Shown: positions 37,182 through 48,794, counted from the first letter of the stretch. The stretch: 56,699 nucleotides of DNA from Salibacterium aidingense DSM 18341 (GCF_000429685.1 NZ_AUCI01000021.1:1-56699); one strand, 5' to 3'. Program-made: numbers and translations. Notes: generated from the letters alone by a model not told the origin.

Positions 37182-37559
37182 TCATGATTTTACAAGAGCT
37201 GTGACCTCTATTTCAATCAGGGCGTCTTTTGGTAATTTCGCTACTTCTACACAGGAGCGGGCAGGCTGATGCTGATCAAAATATTCCCCGTATATTTCGT
37301 TAATTAATGGAAATTCATCCATATTTTTAATAAAGACAGTGGCTTTTATCACAGTTTCCAGAGAAGCACCTGCCTCTTTTAATACGGCTTGCACGTTTTG
37401 AAAGACCTGGCGGGTCTGTTCCTGAACTCCGCCTTCTACCATCTCTCCCTGAGGGGTTAGCGGAATCTGGCCGGAACTGTAGAAAATATTATTGACAATG
37501 ATACCCTGAGAATAGGGGCCGATCGCTTCTGGAGCCTCCGGTGTATAAATGGTTTGCAT
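37182..37559 (-). CDS. ridA: RidA/YjgF-family enamine/imine deaminase
   Basis: A 125-residue trimeric RidA family protein that hydrolyses reactive 2-aminoacrylate and related imines. Marks: [38 protein letters not shown] and the catalytic Arg in [22 protein letters not shown]. subtilis calls it yabJ, and it was linked to purine regulation through purR. The start overlaps the purR stop by one base (TAATG), so the pair is coupled. Confidence 0.96.
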   Translation of the reverse strand: MQTIYTPEAPEAIGPYSQGIIVNNIFYSSGQIPLTPQGEMVEGGVQEQTRQVFQNVQAVLKEAGASLETVIKATVFIKNMDEFPLINEIYGEYFDQHQPARSCVEVAKLPKDALIEIEVTALVKS

Positions 37560-38398
37560 TATCCATCCACCTCTTTCAATTTTTTAAGAAAGTTTCCCGG
37601 TACCGCCTGAACCTGTTTTTCTTTTTCATTTACTTTTTCCAGACGGGCAATCGATATGTAATCGTCTACGAGACGTTCCTCTACATCTTCTGCTTCTACC
37701 AGGACACCTATTCCCATCACATTAGCTTTGAATTCGGTCAGCAGATCCATCATACCGCGTGACGTGCCGCCGGCTTTCATAAAGTCATCGACAATAAGAA
37801 CATTGGCGCCTTCCTGCAGACTTCTTCTTGCGAGAGACATCGTCTGAATGCGTTTGGCCGACCCGGAAACATAGTTTATGCTTACCATCGAGCCTTCCGT
37901 CACACGGTGATCACGGCGGACAATGCTGACAGGGACATCCAAGTAAGAACCAATCGAGTAAGCCAGAGGAATGCCCTTCATCGCCACGGTCATTACGGTA
38001 TCAATATTCTGATCGGCGTACACCGAAGCGAACAACCTCCCAATATTGTTCATGAGATGCGGATTCCCCAGAATATCCATCATATATAAATACCCGCCGG
38101 GCAGCAGCCGTTCTTTATCTTCCAGCTTCGTACAAAGAGATTCGACCAATTCTGTGCCTTCATCGATGGACACAGCGGGCACATATTTCACCCCGCCGCT
38201 TGCGCCGGCGATCGTAAGCAGAGAACCAAAGCCCTGTGATTCAAATATTTCTTTTACAATCGTTAAATCTTCACTGATGGAAGACTTCGCGGATTGATAT
38301 CGTTCTGAAAAATAACTGAGAGATACAAGCTGATGAGGGTGCTGGATTAAATAATATGTCATATCAACCAGTCTGCCGCTCCGTTTTAATTTTTTCAT
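37559..38398 (-). CDS. purR: pur operon repressor PurR
   Basis: Bacillus-type purine repressor: an N-terminal winged helix (residues 1-73: [35 protein letters not shown] contains the recognition elements) and a PRTase-like domain sensing PRPP, with the loop [18 protein letters not shown] (about 200-217). Binds PurBox pairs and is released by PRPP, which is made by Prs encoded nearby. 279 residues from the ATG following TATGGAGG. A possible autoregulatory PurBox pair lies just upstream. Confidence 0.96.
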   Translation of the reverse strand: MKKLKRSGRLVDMTYYLIQHPHQLVSLSYFSERYQSAKSSISEDLTIVKEIFESQGFGSLLTIAGASGGVKYVPAVSIDEGTELVESLCTKLEDKERLLPGGYLYMMDILGNPHLMNNIGRLFASVYADQNIDTVMTVAMKGIPLAYSIGSYLDVPVSIVRRDHRVTEGSMVSINYVSGSAKRIQTMSLARRSLQEGANVLIVDDFMKAGGTSRGMMDLLTEFKANVMGIGVLVEAEDVEERLVDDYISIARLEKVNEKEKQVQAVPGNFLKKLKEVDG

Positions 38399-38411
38399 GG
38401 TTACCTCCATA

Positions 38412-38456
38412 AAACCCGAATATTGTATTTGAAATATATCATTTTTATACGGGTTT
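38412..38456 (-). promoter_or_regulatory. possible PurBox pair upstream of purR
   Basis: Two inverted AAACCCG-type half sites: AAACCCGAATATT on plus (38412-38424; 11 of 13 to AWWWCCGAACWWT) and AAACCCGTATAAA on minus (38444-38456; weaker), 19 bases apart. B. subtilis purR represses its own operon through such a pair with 16-17 bases between. The spacing and second box are off, so this is tentative. Confidence 0.4.
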
Positions 38457-38458
38457 TA

Positions 38459-39322
38459 TCAAGCTTTCTTCTCCCCCAACAGCCTTACAGCATAAACCTG
38501 GTCGCAAAACCCCCGGAGAGCATTATATACCCGGTTCAATTTTGCTTCTTTTTTCACCAGTCCAAAAACAGTCGGACCGCTTCCGCTCATTAACGCCGCA
38601 TCTACACCTGAAGCTTTCATCCGCTGCTTGATCTGGGTTATCTCCGGATACATGGGAAGCGTCACCTGTTCCAGAGCATTGTATAACGTGCGGCAAATAT
38701 CACGATAACTATAATCGCGTATGGCAGCAGCCATGCTGTCGGAATATGCTTCGTTATTTTCTTTCATCCTCATCCGTTTATATATTTCTCCCGTCGATAC
38801 ACCAATCGGGGGTTTGGCTAAAATAACCCAGCATGGCGGCGGGGCTGAAATGGTTTCGATACACTCGCCCCGTCCCGTTGCTAAGGCAGTGCCCCCATAA
38901 ACGCAGAAAGGGACGTCCGAGCCAAGAACAGCGCCCAGTTCCGCCAATTCTTCAAGCGGGAGATGCAGTCCCCAAATTTCATTAAGTCCTCTTAACGCCG
39001 CCGCAGCATCACTGCTCCCGCCCGCTAAACCGGCTGCCACCGGGATGTTTTTATATATGTAAATGGAAGCTCCCTGTTTTACATTACAGTGCTGCTTCAA
39101 TAAAACAGCCGCCTGATAGGCCAGATTTCGATGGTCGGCAGGTAAAAACCCTTCTGACATTTCAACCTTAACCGCTCCATCATTCCGTGGTTCTATATCG
39201 AGCCGATCGGATAAATCCACCTGGGTCATGACCATCTTTACTTCATGATATCCGTCGTCTCTTTTGCCTAGTACATCCAGGCTTAAATTTATTTTAGCCG
39301 GGGCTTTAATTGATCGTTTCAC
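38459..39322 (-). CDS. ispE: 4-diphosphocytidyl-2-C-methyl-D-erythritol kinase
   Basis: GHMP kinase in the MEP pathway to isoprenoids. Marks: [22 protein letters not shown] at the N terminus, the ATP loop [16 protein letters not shown] (about residues 95-110), and SGSGPTVFG near residue 255. 287 residues. The GTG start follows AAGGAG by nine bases. Between it and sspF is a 250-base gap containing a possible pseudoknot. Its stop codon lies next to the purR promoter region. Confidence 0.97.
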   Translation of the reverse strand: MKRSIKAPAKINLSLDVLGKRDDGYHEVKMVMTQVDLSDRLDIEPRNDGAVKVEMSEGFLPADHRNLAYQAAVLLKQHCNVKQGASIYIYKNIPVAAGLAGGSSDAAAALRGLNEIWGLHLPLEELAELGAVLGSDVPFCVYGGTALATGRGECIETISAPPPCWVILAKPPIGVSTGEIYKRMRMKENNEAYSDSMAAAIRDYSYRDICRTLYNALEQVTLPMYPEITQIKQRMKASGVDAALMSGSGPTVFGLVKKEAKLNRVYNALRGFCDQVYAVRLLGEKKA

Positions 39323-39353
39323 CTTTCATTTCTCCTTCTTTTCAGCACAGCAC

Positions 39354-39432
39354 CAACATTTCAAGAAAATTCACGTTCTTACCTCTGTACATTTTAGTTT
39401 AAAAAACGTGTCGTGTACAGCTTGAAATGTTG
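39354..39432. other. structured gap between sspF and ispE, possible pseudoknot
   Basis: Outer arms CAACATTTCAAG (39354-39365) and CTTGAAATGTTG (39421-39432) are perfectly complementary over 12 bp. Inside, CACGTT (39372-39377) can pair with AACGTG (39405-39410), and CTGTAC (39385-39390) with GTACAG (39415-39420); these two pairings cross. No gene is seen here. There is no long U-run, so it is not an ordinary terminator. Confidence 0.45.
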
Positions 39433-39535
39433 AAAGTACTGCGTCTCCTTTCCTGAAAGACAACACTGTCTCAGCATCCTCAAAAATCCAAAAGCTGCCC
39501 GGCCTGGGCCCCTTCCGATCTTGCTGTTTATTTTA

Positions 39536-39565
39536 GAAGAGGCTGCCCGATTGGACAGCCTCTTC
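39536..39565 (-). terminator. hairpin after sspF
   Basis: Perfect 10-bp stem GAAGAGGCTG / CAGCCTCTTC with a 10-base loop, followed on minus by TAAAATAAA. Strong stem but a poor U-tract. Confidence 0.6.
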
Positions 39566-39575
39566 CGCCTGTGAG

Positions 39576-39758
39576 TTAGGATCGGTGGTTTTGGTCTATA
39601 CTCTGTTCAGCCATTTCGACAGCGCGTTTCACCATATTCCCTGCATCACGGGATTTAATACCGCCCCATCCTTCCTGCTGAACCGTATCATAAAAACCTA
39701 ATTCCTGTGCGATTTCCATTTTTAATTGATCTGACATGATTCCGCGTCTCCGGCTCAT
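39576..39758 (-). CDS. sspF: small acid-soluble spore protein SspF, alpha/beta type
   Basis: A 60-residue DNA-coating protein of the spore core. Typical alpha/beta SASP features are [20 protein letters not shown], the GPR protease-like zone, and [20 protein letters not shown]. The ATG at 39758 is nine bases after GGAGGAG; an earlier in-frame ATG overlaps that site. A clear SigG promoter precedes it. Position next to veg is as in B. subtilis. Confidence 0.95.
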   Translation of the reverse strand: MSRRRGIMSDQLKMEIAQELGFYDTVQQEGWGGIKSRDAGNMVKRAVEMAEQSIDQNHRS

Positions 39759-39806
39759 CGTATCCATCTCCTCCATGGAATTATACTAACCCTCACAGGC
39801 ACTTTA

Positions 39807-39836
39807 TAGTATGCGCAAAAACGGCATAAATATAGC
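39807..39836 (-). promoter_or_regulatory. SigG promoter of sspF
   Basis: On minus, GCTATA (39831-39836), 17 bases, CATACTA (39807-39813), a perfect SigG -10 box. Just upstream a hairpin GCTTTCTG / CAGAAGGC (39835-39858) may be a weak terminator for veg. Confidence 0.75.
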
Positions 39837-39899
39837 CTTCTGCTTGAACACAGAAAGCCAATTTACACCGTTTATTGTACGGTTTTCCAATTGTGTCCT

Positions 39900-40154
39900 C
39901 TACGCCTGAAGCTCCTCTTCTTCCAGCATTGATAATTGAATGGTCTTGGTAAGCACATCGGTATAACTGTACGAAATCCGTTCTACGGAGTGCTTGTCCT
40001 TGTCCAGTTTCACAATAAAAACCGATGGATACGTTTCTTCCAGCAAACCAGAGCGCTTAATCGTTTTTTTCCGGCCTCCGTTTGCCACCACCGTAATCTT
40101 CTTTCCAACGTTGGCGTCCAGTGATTCTTTAATCTCAATCAGTGTTTTTCCCAT
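39900..40154 (-). CDS. veg: Veg protein
   Basis: An 84-residue Veg family protein ([56 protein letters not shown]). In B. subtilis Veg is abundant and stimulates biofilm gene expression by weakening SinR; a KOW-like RNA-binding fold has been suggested. Two tandem strong SigA promoters precede it, as expected for this highly transcribed gene. Confidence 0.94.
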   Translation of the reverse strand: MGKTLIEIKESLDANVGKKITVVANGGRKKTIKRSGLLEETYPSVFIVKLDKDKHSVERISYSYTDVLTKTIQLSMLEEEELQA

Positions 40155-40181
40155 GATTACAGACCCACCTCACTCCAAATT

Positions 40182-40210
40182 ATTATAACAATACCTCCCC
40201 CTTTTGTCAA
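40182..40210 (-). promoter_or_regulatory. veg promoter, proximal, full consensus
   Basis: On minus, TTGACA (40205-40210), exactly 17 bases, TATAAT (40182-40187). Both hexamers match perfectly, as with the well-known strong veg promoter of B. subtilis. Confidence 0.9.
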
Positions 40211-40221
40211 ACAAACAAATT

Positions 40222-40251
40222 ATTTTATCAACTTCCAAGCTTGTTTGTCAA
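40222..40251 (-). promoter_or_regulatory. veg promoter, distal
   Basis: On minus, TTGACA (40246-40251), 18 bases, TAAAAT (40222-40227), about 40 bases upstream of the proximal promoter. Confidence 0.65.
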
Positions 40252-40426
40252 TCACTTTCTCTTTTTTACAACCGTATCTTTATACATTGTATGCTATTTT
40301 TCACTTTTTATTCCTTCTTAAAAAAGGATCCGTATCAAAAGTCTATGACTAGCTAAACCTAACAAGAAGGGCATGCACTGCAAACGGACGCTTCCCGCCC
40401 CCGCCCCTGCCTCATTCTTTTAGTTA

Positions 40427-40459
40427 AAGAAAAGAAGCTGTACCTTTTGATACAGCTCC
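40427..40459 (-). terminator. intrinsic terminator after yabG
   Basis: On minus, AGCTGTA-TCAAAAGG-TACAGCT followed by TCTTTTCTTT. The stem-loop sequence is nearly the same as that after lysS (602-633). Confidence 0.75.
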
Positions 40460-40470
40460 ATACTGCCTTC

Positions 40471-41358
40471 TTATTCGTTTGTGGTTTTGGACAATGAATG
40501 GTTTTCCTCTTTCCATGGTGATCCCCGGCGGAGAACTCCTTTTGTTTCAAGCCCTCCGAGTCCTTCTTTTCCTGTTAAAGTGTGACGGATTAATTGAAGC
40601 GCACTGATTCGATCCATAAAAGGGGTTAAACTGATTTTTGCAGCAATATAAACCGGGTCCAGGGCGTGGATGTTTACTCTATCGGGAGAACTTGCAAAAT
40701 TGGAACCAGCTTTGACCAGCCATTCAAAATAGGATTGGCAGGCTCCTGCAAAAATAATCAGCTGATCAAGCTGAGGGACTATTTTTCTGGCCTCCCGCAC
40801 TGTCTGGCCGAATACTTTTGAATTCTTATATGATTTTATGTCATTTTCAGCCCCTCGTGACGAAATATAGGCATCGTGGCCGGTGATCACCAGAATATCA
40901 GGGCGGACCATTTCAATAAGCGAAGAAATCTGTTCCGGCATCTCTTTTTCTGGAATATGCACACCGTAAACGGGAATGCCCAGGCGTTCATATAAGGTGG
41001 TACATTTTGCTAAATAATAAGCATCTCCGTCTAAATGGAGGACACGGCCCCGCATTTCAAAATAAGACGTGTCCTCTTTATAGCCCTCGGAAGTCTCATG
41101 TTCATTTCTTTCTTTCATTAAACGCGCTTCCTGCCGGAACAGACGATAACTTCGTTCTTCCTTTTCCCGAAAATTTTTTTCGTGAGTTCTCCGCTCTTTT
41201 TCGTCCACTTTCTTCAAATCGTCCAGCGGAGCATCAGCTGCCAAACGCAGTTCTTCGCCTGCCAGCTCCGCTTTGTCCTGCTCCATCGAGGTGATTCGAA
41301 AGATAATATCACCATCATAGGAATAACGAGTGACAAGGTCTCCAACTTTTAATTCCAC
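40471..41358 (-). CDS. yabG: sporulation-specific protease YabG
   Basis: Protease acting on spore coat proteins late in sporulation (peptidase family U57). Conserved blocks are GRVLHLDGDAYYLAKC, RPDILVITGHDAY (His/Asp), IIFAGACQSYFEWLVKAGSN with the conserved Cys, and PDRVNIHALDPVYIAAKIS. About 295 residues. I choose the GTG at 41358, eight bases after AAGGGGGA, since the earlier in-frame GTG lies before that site. The SigK promoter expected from B. subtilis was not found by eye. It is preceded by a 500-base gap holding repeat copy B. Confidence 0.93.
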   Translation of the reverse strand: MELKVGDLVTRYSYDGDIIFRITSMEQDKAELAGEELRLAADAPLDDLKKVDEKERRTHEKNFREKEERSYRLFRQEARLMKERNEHETSEGYKEDTSYFEMRGRVLHLDGDAYYLAKCTTLYERLGIPVYGVHIPEKEMPEQISSLIEMVRPDILVITGHDAYISSRGAENDIKSYKNSKVFGQTVREARKIVPQLDQLIIFAGACQSYFEWLVKAGSNFASSPDRVNIHALDPVYIAAKISLTPFMDRISALQLIRHTLTGKEGLGGLETKGVLRRGSPWKEENHSLSKTTNE

Positions 41359-41412
41359 TTCCGCTTCCCCCTTCACTCGTCAGCCTATTCCCTGAAGCAG
41401 GAAATGTGCCCA

Positions 41413-41459
41413 TCAAAAAAACTCCTCCTTGTCTTAAACAATCTGCTGCATGGGGAGTT
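41413..41459 (-). terminator. possible terminator after rsmA
   Basis: On minus, AACTCC (41454-41459) can pair with GGAGTT (41420-41425), and seven T follow. The stem is short and the loop long, so this is only a candidate for ending the rnmV-rsmA transcript before yabG. Confidence 0.35.
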
Positions 41460-41533
41460 CACTTTTTCATCGACGCATCTGCCCTGCAGATACAAACGTT
41501 GGTAAAACGGATATGATAGCCAGGTTACATGGC

Positions 41534-41709
41534 GGACATCTATTCCCTTAAAAGGCAGAATGAGGGCCCGCGGCGGCTTTTCCGGACATTTGTTCCGCTA
41601 TCCCGGTTTTGAACCGCTTCTTATACGCTAAAAAGGGGAAATAGCGGAATAAATGTCCCATTCCCCTTTCAAAATCGGGAATATCGATGAAATAACGGAA
41701 TAAATGTCC
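41534..41709. repeat. dispersed palindromic element, copy B
   Basis: Second copy of the element at 21572-21748, in the gap between rsmA and yabG. Motifs are GGACATCTATTCCCTTA (41534, degraded), GGACATTTGTTCCGCTAT (41584-41601), ATAGCGGAATAAATGTCC (41641-41658) and ATAACGGAATAAATGTCC (41692-41709). Spacing between motifs equals copy A from the second motif on. Here motif 2 and motif 3 are near-perfect inverted repeats of each other. Confidence 0.75.
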
Positions 41710-41869
41710 TTTCCACTCAGCGCCGGAAAACCTGCTCAGGCTAAGCACCGCCTTCCGACGCTTAGGACCTTAGAGAAAGATTCTATGAGACAGGGAGCCT
41801 TTCCTATAACTCCCCCCTCTCCGCCGTATCTTTTTACCGCAGACAGCACAACGAGGTCTTCCTATTGCT

Positions 41870-43310
<1,441 letters not shown>

Positions 43311-43370
43311 CTTTTTTCAAAGCCTCCCGGCACGATCCATAGCTTGCATCATTATACTATGATCGTCCGC

Positions 43371-43410
43371 TAAAAAAAAGGCGGAAGGCGGGGAAGGTTC
43401 TCTTCCCCGC
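43371..43410 (-). terminator. intrinsic terminator after yabE
   Basis: On minus, 9-bp stem GCGGGGAAG / CTTCCCCGC with a 5-base loop, then after eight bases a run of eight T. Confidence 0.7.
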
Positions 43411-43438
43411 ATTCACGCCCTGCTTAAGAACATATATA

Positions 43439-44647
43439 TTAATCCAAGATGGTTACATCTACGGTTTTTCTGCCAAAACTGTTTGCTTCTTGTTTTGTAG
43501 GAACATGTAAATCAATTCGGTTTCCGCTGATAGCTCCGCCTGTGTCAGCTGCGGTTGCTTCTCCGTAGCCTTCCACATGAACTCTTGTGCCAAGCGGAAT
43601 AACGGATGGATCGACAGCTACTACCTTCCTGTTGGGGTTGGCGTTGAGATTCACACCAGTTGCGGTGACACCGGAGCAGCCAGAACAATCAGCCGTGTAG
43701 GCGGTGGCATGCATGGAAATCGTCTGCCCCTCGGCATTGCTTCCTGAGGGACTTTCACCGCGGGCGGCCGTTGCCGTTTGTTCTCTTGCTCCAACGGCTA
43801 CAACTTTATCTTTGCTTTCTTCCACCTGTGTTTCCTCTACGAGTTCACGGGACACTTCCTCCCCGTTTTCCATTACGACTTCATATTCTTTTCTAACGAG
43901 ACCTTTCCTGCCACTTTCCAGAACTTGTTCCTTTCCCTTCGCAAGGGCATCATCCCGGCGTGTGACTGTGGCATAATCCACTTCTTCTTCCACTACATCG
44001 GTGACCTTTTCCACGCGGATGACTTCAATTTCCGCTTCCGCTGAAATATCTTTTTGTTTTCCAGGTTCCACCCGGTCGTTATCATCCAGATTAACGTCAA
44101 CTTCTTTTAAAAGATCAGCGACAGTAGTCGAAGTGGTCATCACTTCTTCTGATTCTTCATCGTATTGAACCGTTACCGGAAACGCCGATTCATAAACCAG
44201 TGTCATTCCTTCCTGAACGGGAGCATCTATTTCTTTATTTACCTCATCATGGGCCCCAATATCAATATCCTGCTCTTCCATTGCTTCCTTTACAGTTGAA
44301 GCGGTCGTCCAAACTTTCGTCTCCTCTCCATCTTCTGAGATCGTAATCTGTTTGGCGGGATTCCACTCCAGTTCCATGTTACCAACAATGGGATCTGTTA
44401 AAGATGAGCTGAGTTCATCTTTTTCCTCTACCTTAAGGTTCTGTTCTTCCAGCATGGCTCCCACGGTATCCGCATGGGTTTCCACGTTCATTTCTTCTTC
44501 ACCTTTAGAAATAGTAACGGTCGCCTTCGTCGTTTCATGTACAGCATAAAATAGGCCTGCTGCGGTGAGAAGAAGAAAAGAGAGTGCCAGAACCGCGCCT
44601 TTTCCCGGCTTTAATCCGGCGAAAAAAGCTTTCCATTCCGAACTCAT
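43439..44647 (-). CDS. yabE: YabE-type cell wall protein (DUF348 repeats, G5, 3D domain)
   Basis: A 402-residue secreted or anchored protein. Residues 18-37 form a membrane helix, followed by three DUF348 repeats (about 42-205), a G5 domain (about 205-285), a short linker and a C-terminal 3D domain with the three conserved aspartates (AVDPSVIPLG, AADTGG, RIDLHV). The 3D domain occurs in lytic transglycosylases related to resuscitation factors, so peptidoglycan hydrolysis during growth or outgrowth is likely. Two cysteines at DCSGCSG may form a disulfide. It has a consensus SigA promoter. Confidence 0.92.
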   Translation of the reverse strand: MSSEWKAFFAGLKPGKGAVLALSFLLLTAAGLFYAVHETTKATVTISKGEEEMNVETHADTVGAMLEEQNLKVEEKDELSSSLTDPIVGNMELEWNPAKQITISEDGEETKVWTTASTVKEAMEEQDIDIGAHDEVNKEIDAPVQEGMTLVYESAFPVTVQYDEESEEVMTTSTTVADLLKEVDVNLDDNDRVEPGKQKDISAEAEIEVIRVEKVTDVVEEEVDYATVTRRDDALAKGKEQVLESGRKGLVRKEYEVVMENGEEVSRELVEETQVEESKDKVVAVGAREQTATAARGESPSGSNAEGQTISMHATAYTADCSGCSGVTATGVNLNANPNRKVVAVDPSVIPLGTRVHVEGYGEATAADTGGAISGNRIDLHVPTKQEANSFGRKTVDVTILD

Positions 44648-44674
44648 CTTCTAACCCTCCTTTACAAGCAAGTG

Positions 44675-44703
44675 ATTATAGACCCTTCCTCCTTTCCTGT
44701 CAA
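44675..44703 (-). promoter_or_regulatory. full-consensus SigA promoter of yabE
   Basis: On minus, TTGACA (44698-44703), exactly 17 bases, TATAAT (44675-44680), 28 bases before the yabE start codon. The spacer is purine-rich. Confidence 0.85.
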
Positions 44704-44861
44704 TCAATTTGACCATCCAACCTCTATTATTAACCACAAGACGAGAAAAGAGAATACGAATCTCTCGACACCACATGATATGAAAAAGAAGATAAACCTA
44801 GAAGCGGTACGAAATGACAAAGCAGCCGACGAAGGCCGGCACAAACCAACAAAGAAAGCTG

Positions 44862-45629
44862 TCAGCTTATGTGGAAAAGTTTTTTCGCATTAGCGGTGGT
44901 CTGCTCTGCCAAATCCTCCAGCGGTATTGCTTTCAGCTCCGCTATTTTTTCAGCCACCAGTTTTACATAGGCCGGTTCATTCCGCTTCCCCCGGTTCGGG
45001 TGCGGCGCTAAAAATGGACTGTCGGTCTCCACCAGCAGCCGGTCCATTGGTATTTCCCCGGCTACTTCTTTGGGCAGTTTCGCATTTTTAAACGTAACCG
45101 GACCTCCAAAGGAAATATAAAAATTCATATCCAAAGCCTGCCGGGCAATATCCAGGTCTCCACCGAAGCAATGCATGATGCCGCCCACTTCTGAAGCATT
45201 CTCTTCTTTCAGCACATCTATAATATCCTGATGGGCTTTTCGATCATGAATAACAAGCGGCAAATTCACTTTTTTTGCCAGAGAAATCTGCTTGCGAAAC
45301 GCTTCTTTCTGAACATCGGCAGGCGACTTGTCCCAATGATAGTCAAGTCCTGTTTCTCCTATGGCCACTACTTTCGGATGAGCGGAGAGCTCTTCAATCC
45401 AGGTTAAATCCCGGTCCTTCATATCTACAGCATCGACAGGATGCCATCCAATGGATGCATACATAAAGTCATACGTATCGATCAGCTTCATCGCTTTATC
45501 AATCGTTTCATGATCGAACCCGACAATATTCATCCATTCGACGCCTGCCTCTTTAGCTCTGGCAATGGTCTCTTTCAAATCATTTTCAAATTCATCAATG
45601 TTTAAATGTACATGCGTATCAAACAGCAT
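44862..45629 (-). CDS. tatD: TatD-family metal-dependent deoxyribonuclease
   Basis: Metal-dependent hydrolase of the TatD family acting on DNA ends or RNA. Metal ligands are visible: FDTHVHLN at the N terminus (HxH), ETGLDYHW (Glu about 92), LPLVIHDRKAHQD (His about 128), MHCFGGD (His about 153) and VETDSPFLAPHPNRGKRNEP (Asp about 203). 255 residues. It lies between metS and yabE as yabD does in B. subtilis, but a terminator-like hairpin separates it from metS. Confidence 0.95.
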   Translation of the reverse strand: MLFDTHVHLNIDEFENDLKETIARAKEAGVEWMNIVGFDHETIDKAMKLIDTYDFMYASIGWHPVDAVDMKDRDLTWIEELSAHPKVVAIGETGLDYHWDKSPADVQKEAFRKQISLAKKVNLPLVIHDRKAHQDIIDVLKEENASEVGGIMHCFGGDLDIARQALDMNFYISFGGPVTFKNAKLPKEVAGEIPMDRLLVETDSPFLAPHPNRGKRNEPAYVKLVAEKIAELKAIPLEDLAEQTTANAKKLFHIS

Positions 45630-45657
45630 CGTCTCACCTCTTTATATCAGTGTTTCG

Positions 45658-45701
45658 TAAAACAAAGGCTGACCCAAAAGGGGACGTCCCTTTCAGGTCA
45701 G
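45658..45701 (-). terminator. probable terminator after metS
   Basis: On minus, CTGACCTGAAAGGG pairs with CCCTTTTGGGTCAG (imperfect in the middle), followed by CCTTTGTTTT. Stem strong, U-tract moderate. Confidence 0.65.
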
Positions 45702-45717
45702 ACCATGACGGTTCGTA

Positions 45718-47712
<1,995 letters not shown>

Positions 47713-47732
47713 TTACCTTCATTAAGAAAAGC

Positions 47733-47775
47733 AAAAGCGCAAGCGCCCTGGGAAACCCTCGAGCGGCTGGGCGCT
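47733..47775. repeat. AAAAGCGCAAGCGCC-type intergenic repeat
   Basis: AAAAGCGCAAGCGCCC starts at 47733 and the arms AGCGCCC (47742-47748) and GGGCGCT (47769-47775) are a perfect inverted repeat. It lies between the T-box terminator and metS. Similar GCGCAAGCGCC sequences are common between genes in many Bacillaceae. A related start, AAAAGCGCAAGGCGCC, is at about 21768. Confidence 0.5.
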
Positions 47776-47820
47776 GAAGTCAACTCTTGAAAACGCCAAC
47801 CTTTTAAACTTTCTTATCTT

Positions 47821-48129
47821 ATAAAAAACTCCCGTCCTCTGAAAGGGACGAGAGCATTACTCACGCGGTACCACCCAAATTTCTTCATCTATGATAAGGA
47901 TGAAGCTTTGTGCGCTGACCTGTTAATTATTGTAGAACAGCACGCTCCCTTTAACGCAGACTTACGTTCTTCCCTTACTTTCACAGCTCGAAAAGAAAAT
48001 CCTCCCGGGACCATCTTCAAGAGTTTCCTCTGCGCCGGTTTCCAGCTACTCCGGCTCTCTGCGGCAGTTTCCCTCTTTACTCATCCCTTCATCAGATATG
48101 TTATCTGGAATTGTGACCGATTACTTCTC
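47821..48129 (-). promoter_or_regulatory. T-box riboswitch leader of metS
   Basis: On minus the T-box signature TGGGTGGTACCGCG (47864-47877) is followed by a terminator hairpin (CTCTCGTCCC with GGACGGGAG, 47829-47854) and TTTTTT. Upstream is a stem I region with AGAGAG and GGAAAC-type loop parts; an ATG at 48012-48014, in GAAGATGG, is the likely methionine specifier. Uncharged tRNA-Met would stabilise the antiterminator and raise metS expression. Confidence 0.88.
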
Positions 48130-48135
48130 ATTAAG

Positions 48136-48164
48136 ACTATAACGAAGCGGGTGTTCTGTGTCAA
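48136..48164 (-). promoter_or_regulatory. SigA promoter of the metS T-box transcript
   Basis: On minus, TTGACA (48159-48164), 17 bases, TATAGT (48136-48141). The predicted start is directly before the T-box leader. Confidence 0.85.
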
Positions 48165-48411
48165 GATACGGGCAGTCCGTAAACGCATTCCTTTCTTTTT
48201 CACTTATATTCTACATTTTTCGACACAATTGAACAAATTTATATAATTTATTTTCGATACTTACCATGACAGATGATACAATAATTAACAGTACTATTGT
48301 GATCATCTCCCCTTTATTTCACACATTTTTCATCTATTTACCCTTTCGTGACAACTTCTTTAACAATATAGAAAATTTTTCAAAGTTTTTCAGTTTTTTT
48401 ATGCAAAGCAA

Positions 48412-48440
48412 TTGACGTGTTTTGGAAAGATTGGTATTCT
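48412..48440 (+). promoter_or_regulatory. abrB promoter
   Basis: On plus, TTGACG (48412-48417), 17 bases, TATTCT (48435-48440), in a strongly AT-rich region. The predicted start is near 48447, leaving a leader of about 60 bases. Confidence 0.65.
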
Positions 48441-48461
48441 TAGCTTATAAATAGAGAAAAT

Positions 48462-48478
48462 TGTCGAACGATGACGCA
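48462..48478 (+). promoter_or_regulatory. tandem Spo0A boxes repressing abrB
   Basis: TGTCGAA (48462-48468, perfect 0A box) and TGACGCA (48472-48478) begin ten bases apart, one helical turn, just downstream of the abrB start. B. subtilis has the same pair (TGTCGAA then TGACGAA) where Spo0A-P represses abrB. Confidence 0.8.
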
Positions 48479-48509
48479 TTTTTAATTTAATTATCGAGGA
48501 GGAACTGGA

Positions 48510-48794
48510 ATGAAATCAACTGGAATTGTCAGAAAAGTAGATGAGCTTGGGCGCGTGGTGATCCCGATTGAACTCCGCAGAACATTGGATATTGCGGAAA
48601 AGGATGCACTTGAAATTTATGTCGATCATGATCGGATTGTCCTTAAAAAGTATAAACCTAATATGACCTGTCAGGTGACCGGGGAAGTGTCAGATGAAAA
48701 CATCGCCCTCGCTGATGGGAAAATTATTCTTTCCCCGGAAGGCGCTGAAGAAGTGATTAAAGATCTGCAGTCTTACGTGGACAAGCATAAATAA
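48510..48794 (+). CDS. abrB: transition state regulator AbrB
   Basis: Global repressor of stationary-phase genes. Residues 1-53 form the swapped-hairpin DNA-binding domain (STGIVRKVDELGRVVIPIELRR); residues 55-94 the multimerisation domain (MTCQVTGEVSDENIALADGKI). 94 residues, as in B. subtilis. It is the only protein gene on the plus strand here, divergent from metS and converging on rsmI. SD GAGGAGG. Its targets probably include spoVG (36705). Ends at a shared terminator. Confidence 0.97.
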   Translation: MKSTGIVRKVDELGRVVIPIELRRTLDIAEKDALEIYVDHDRIVLKKYKPNMTCQVTGEVSDENIALADGKIILSPEGAEEVIKDLQSYVDKHK

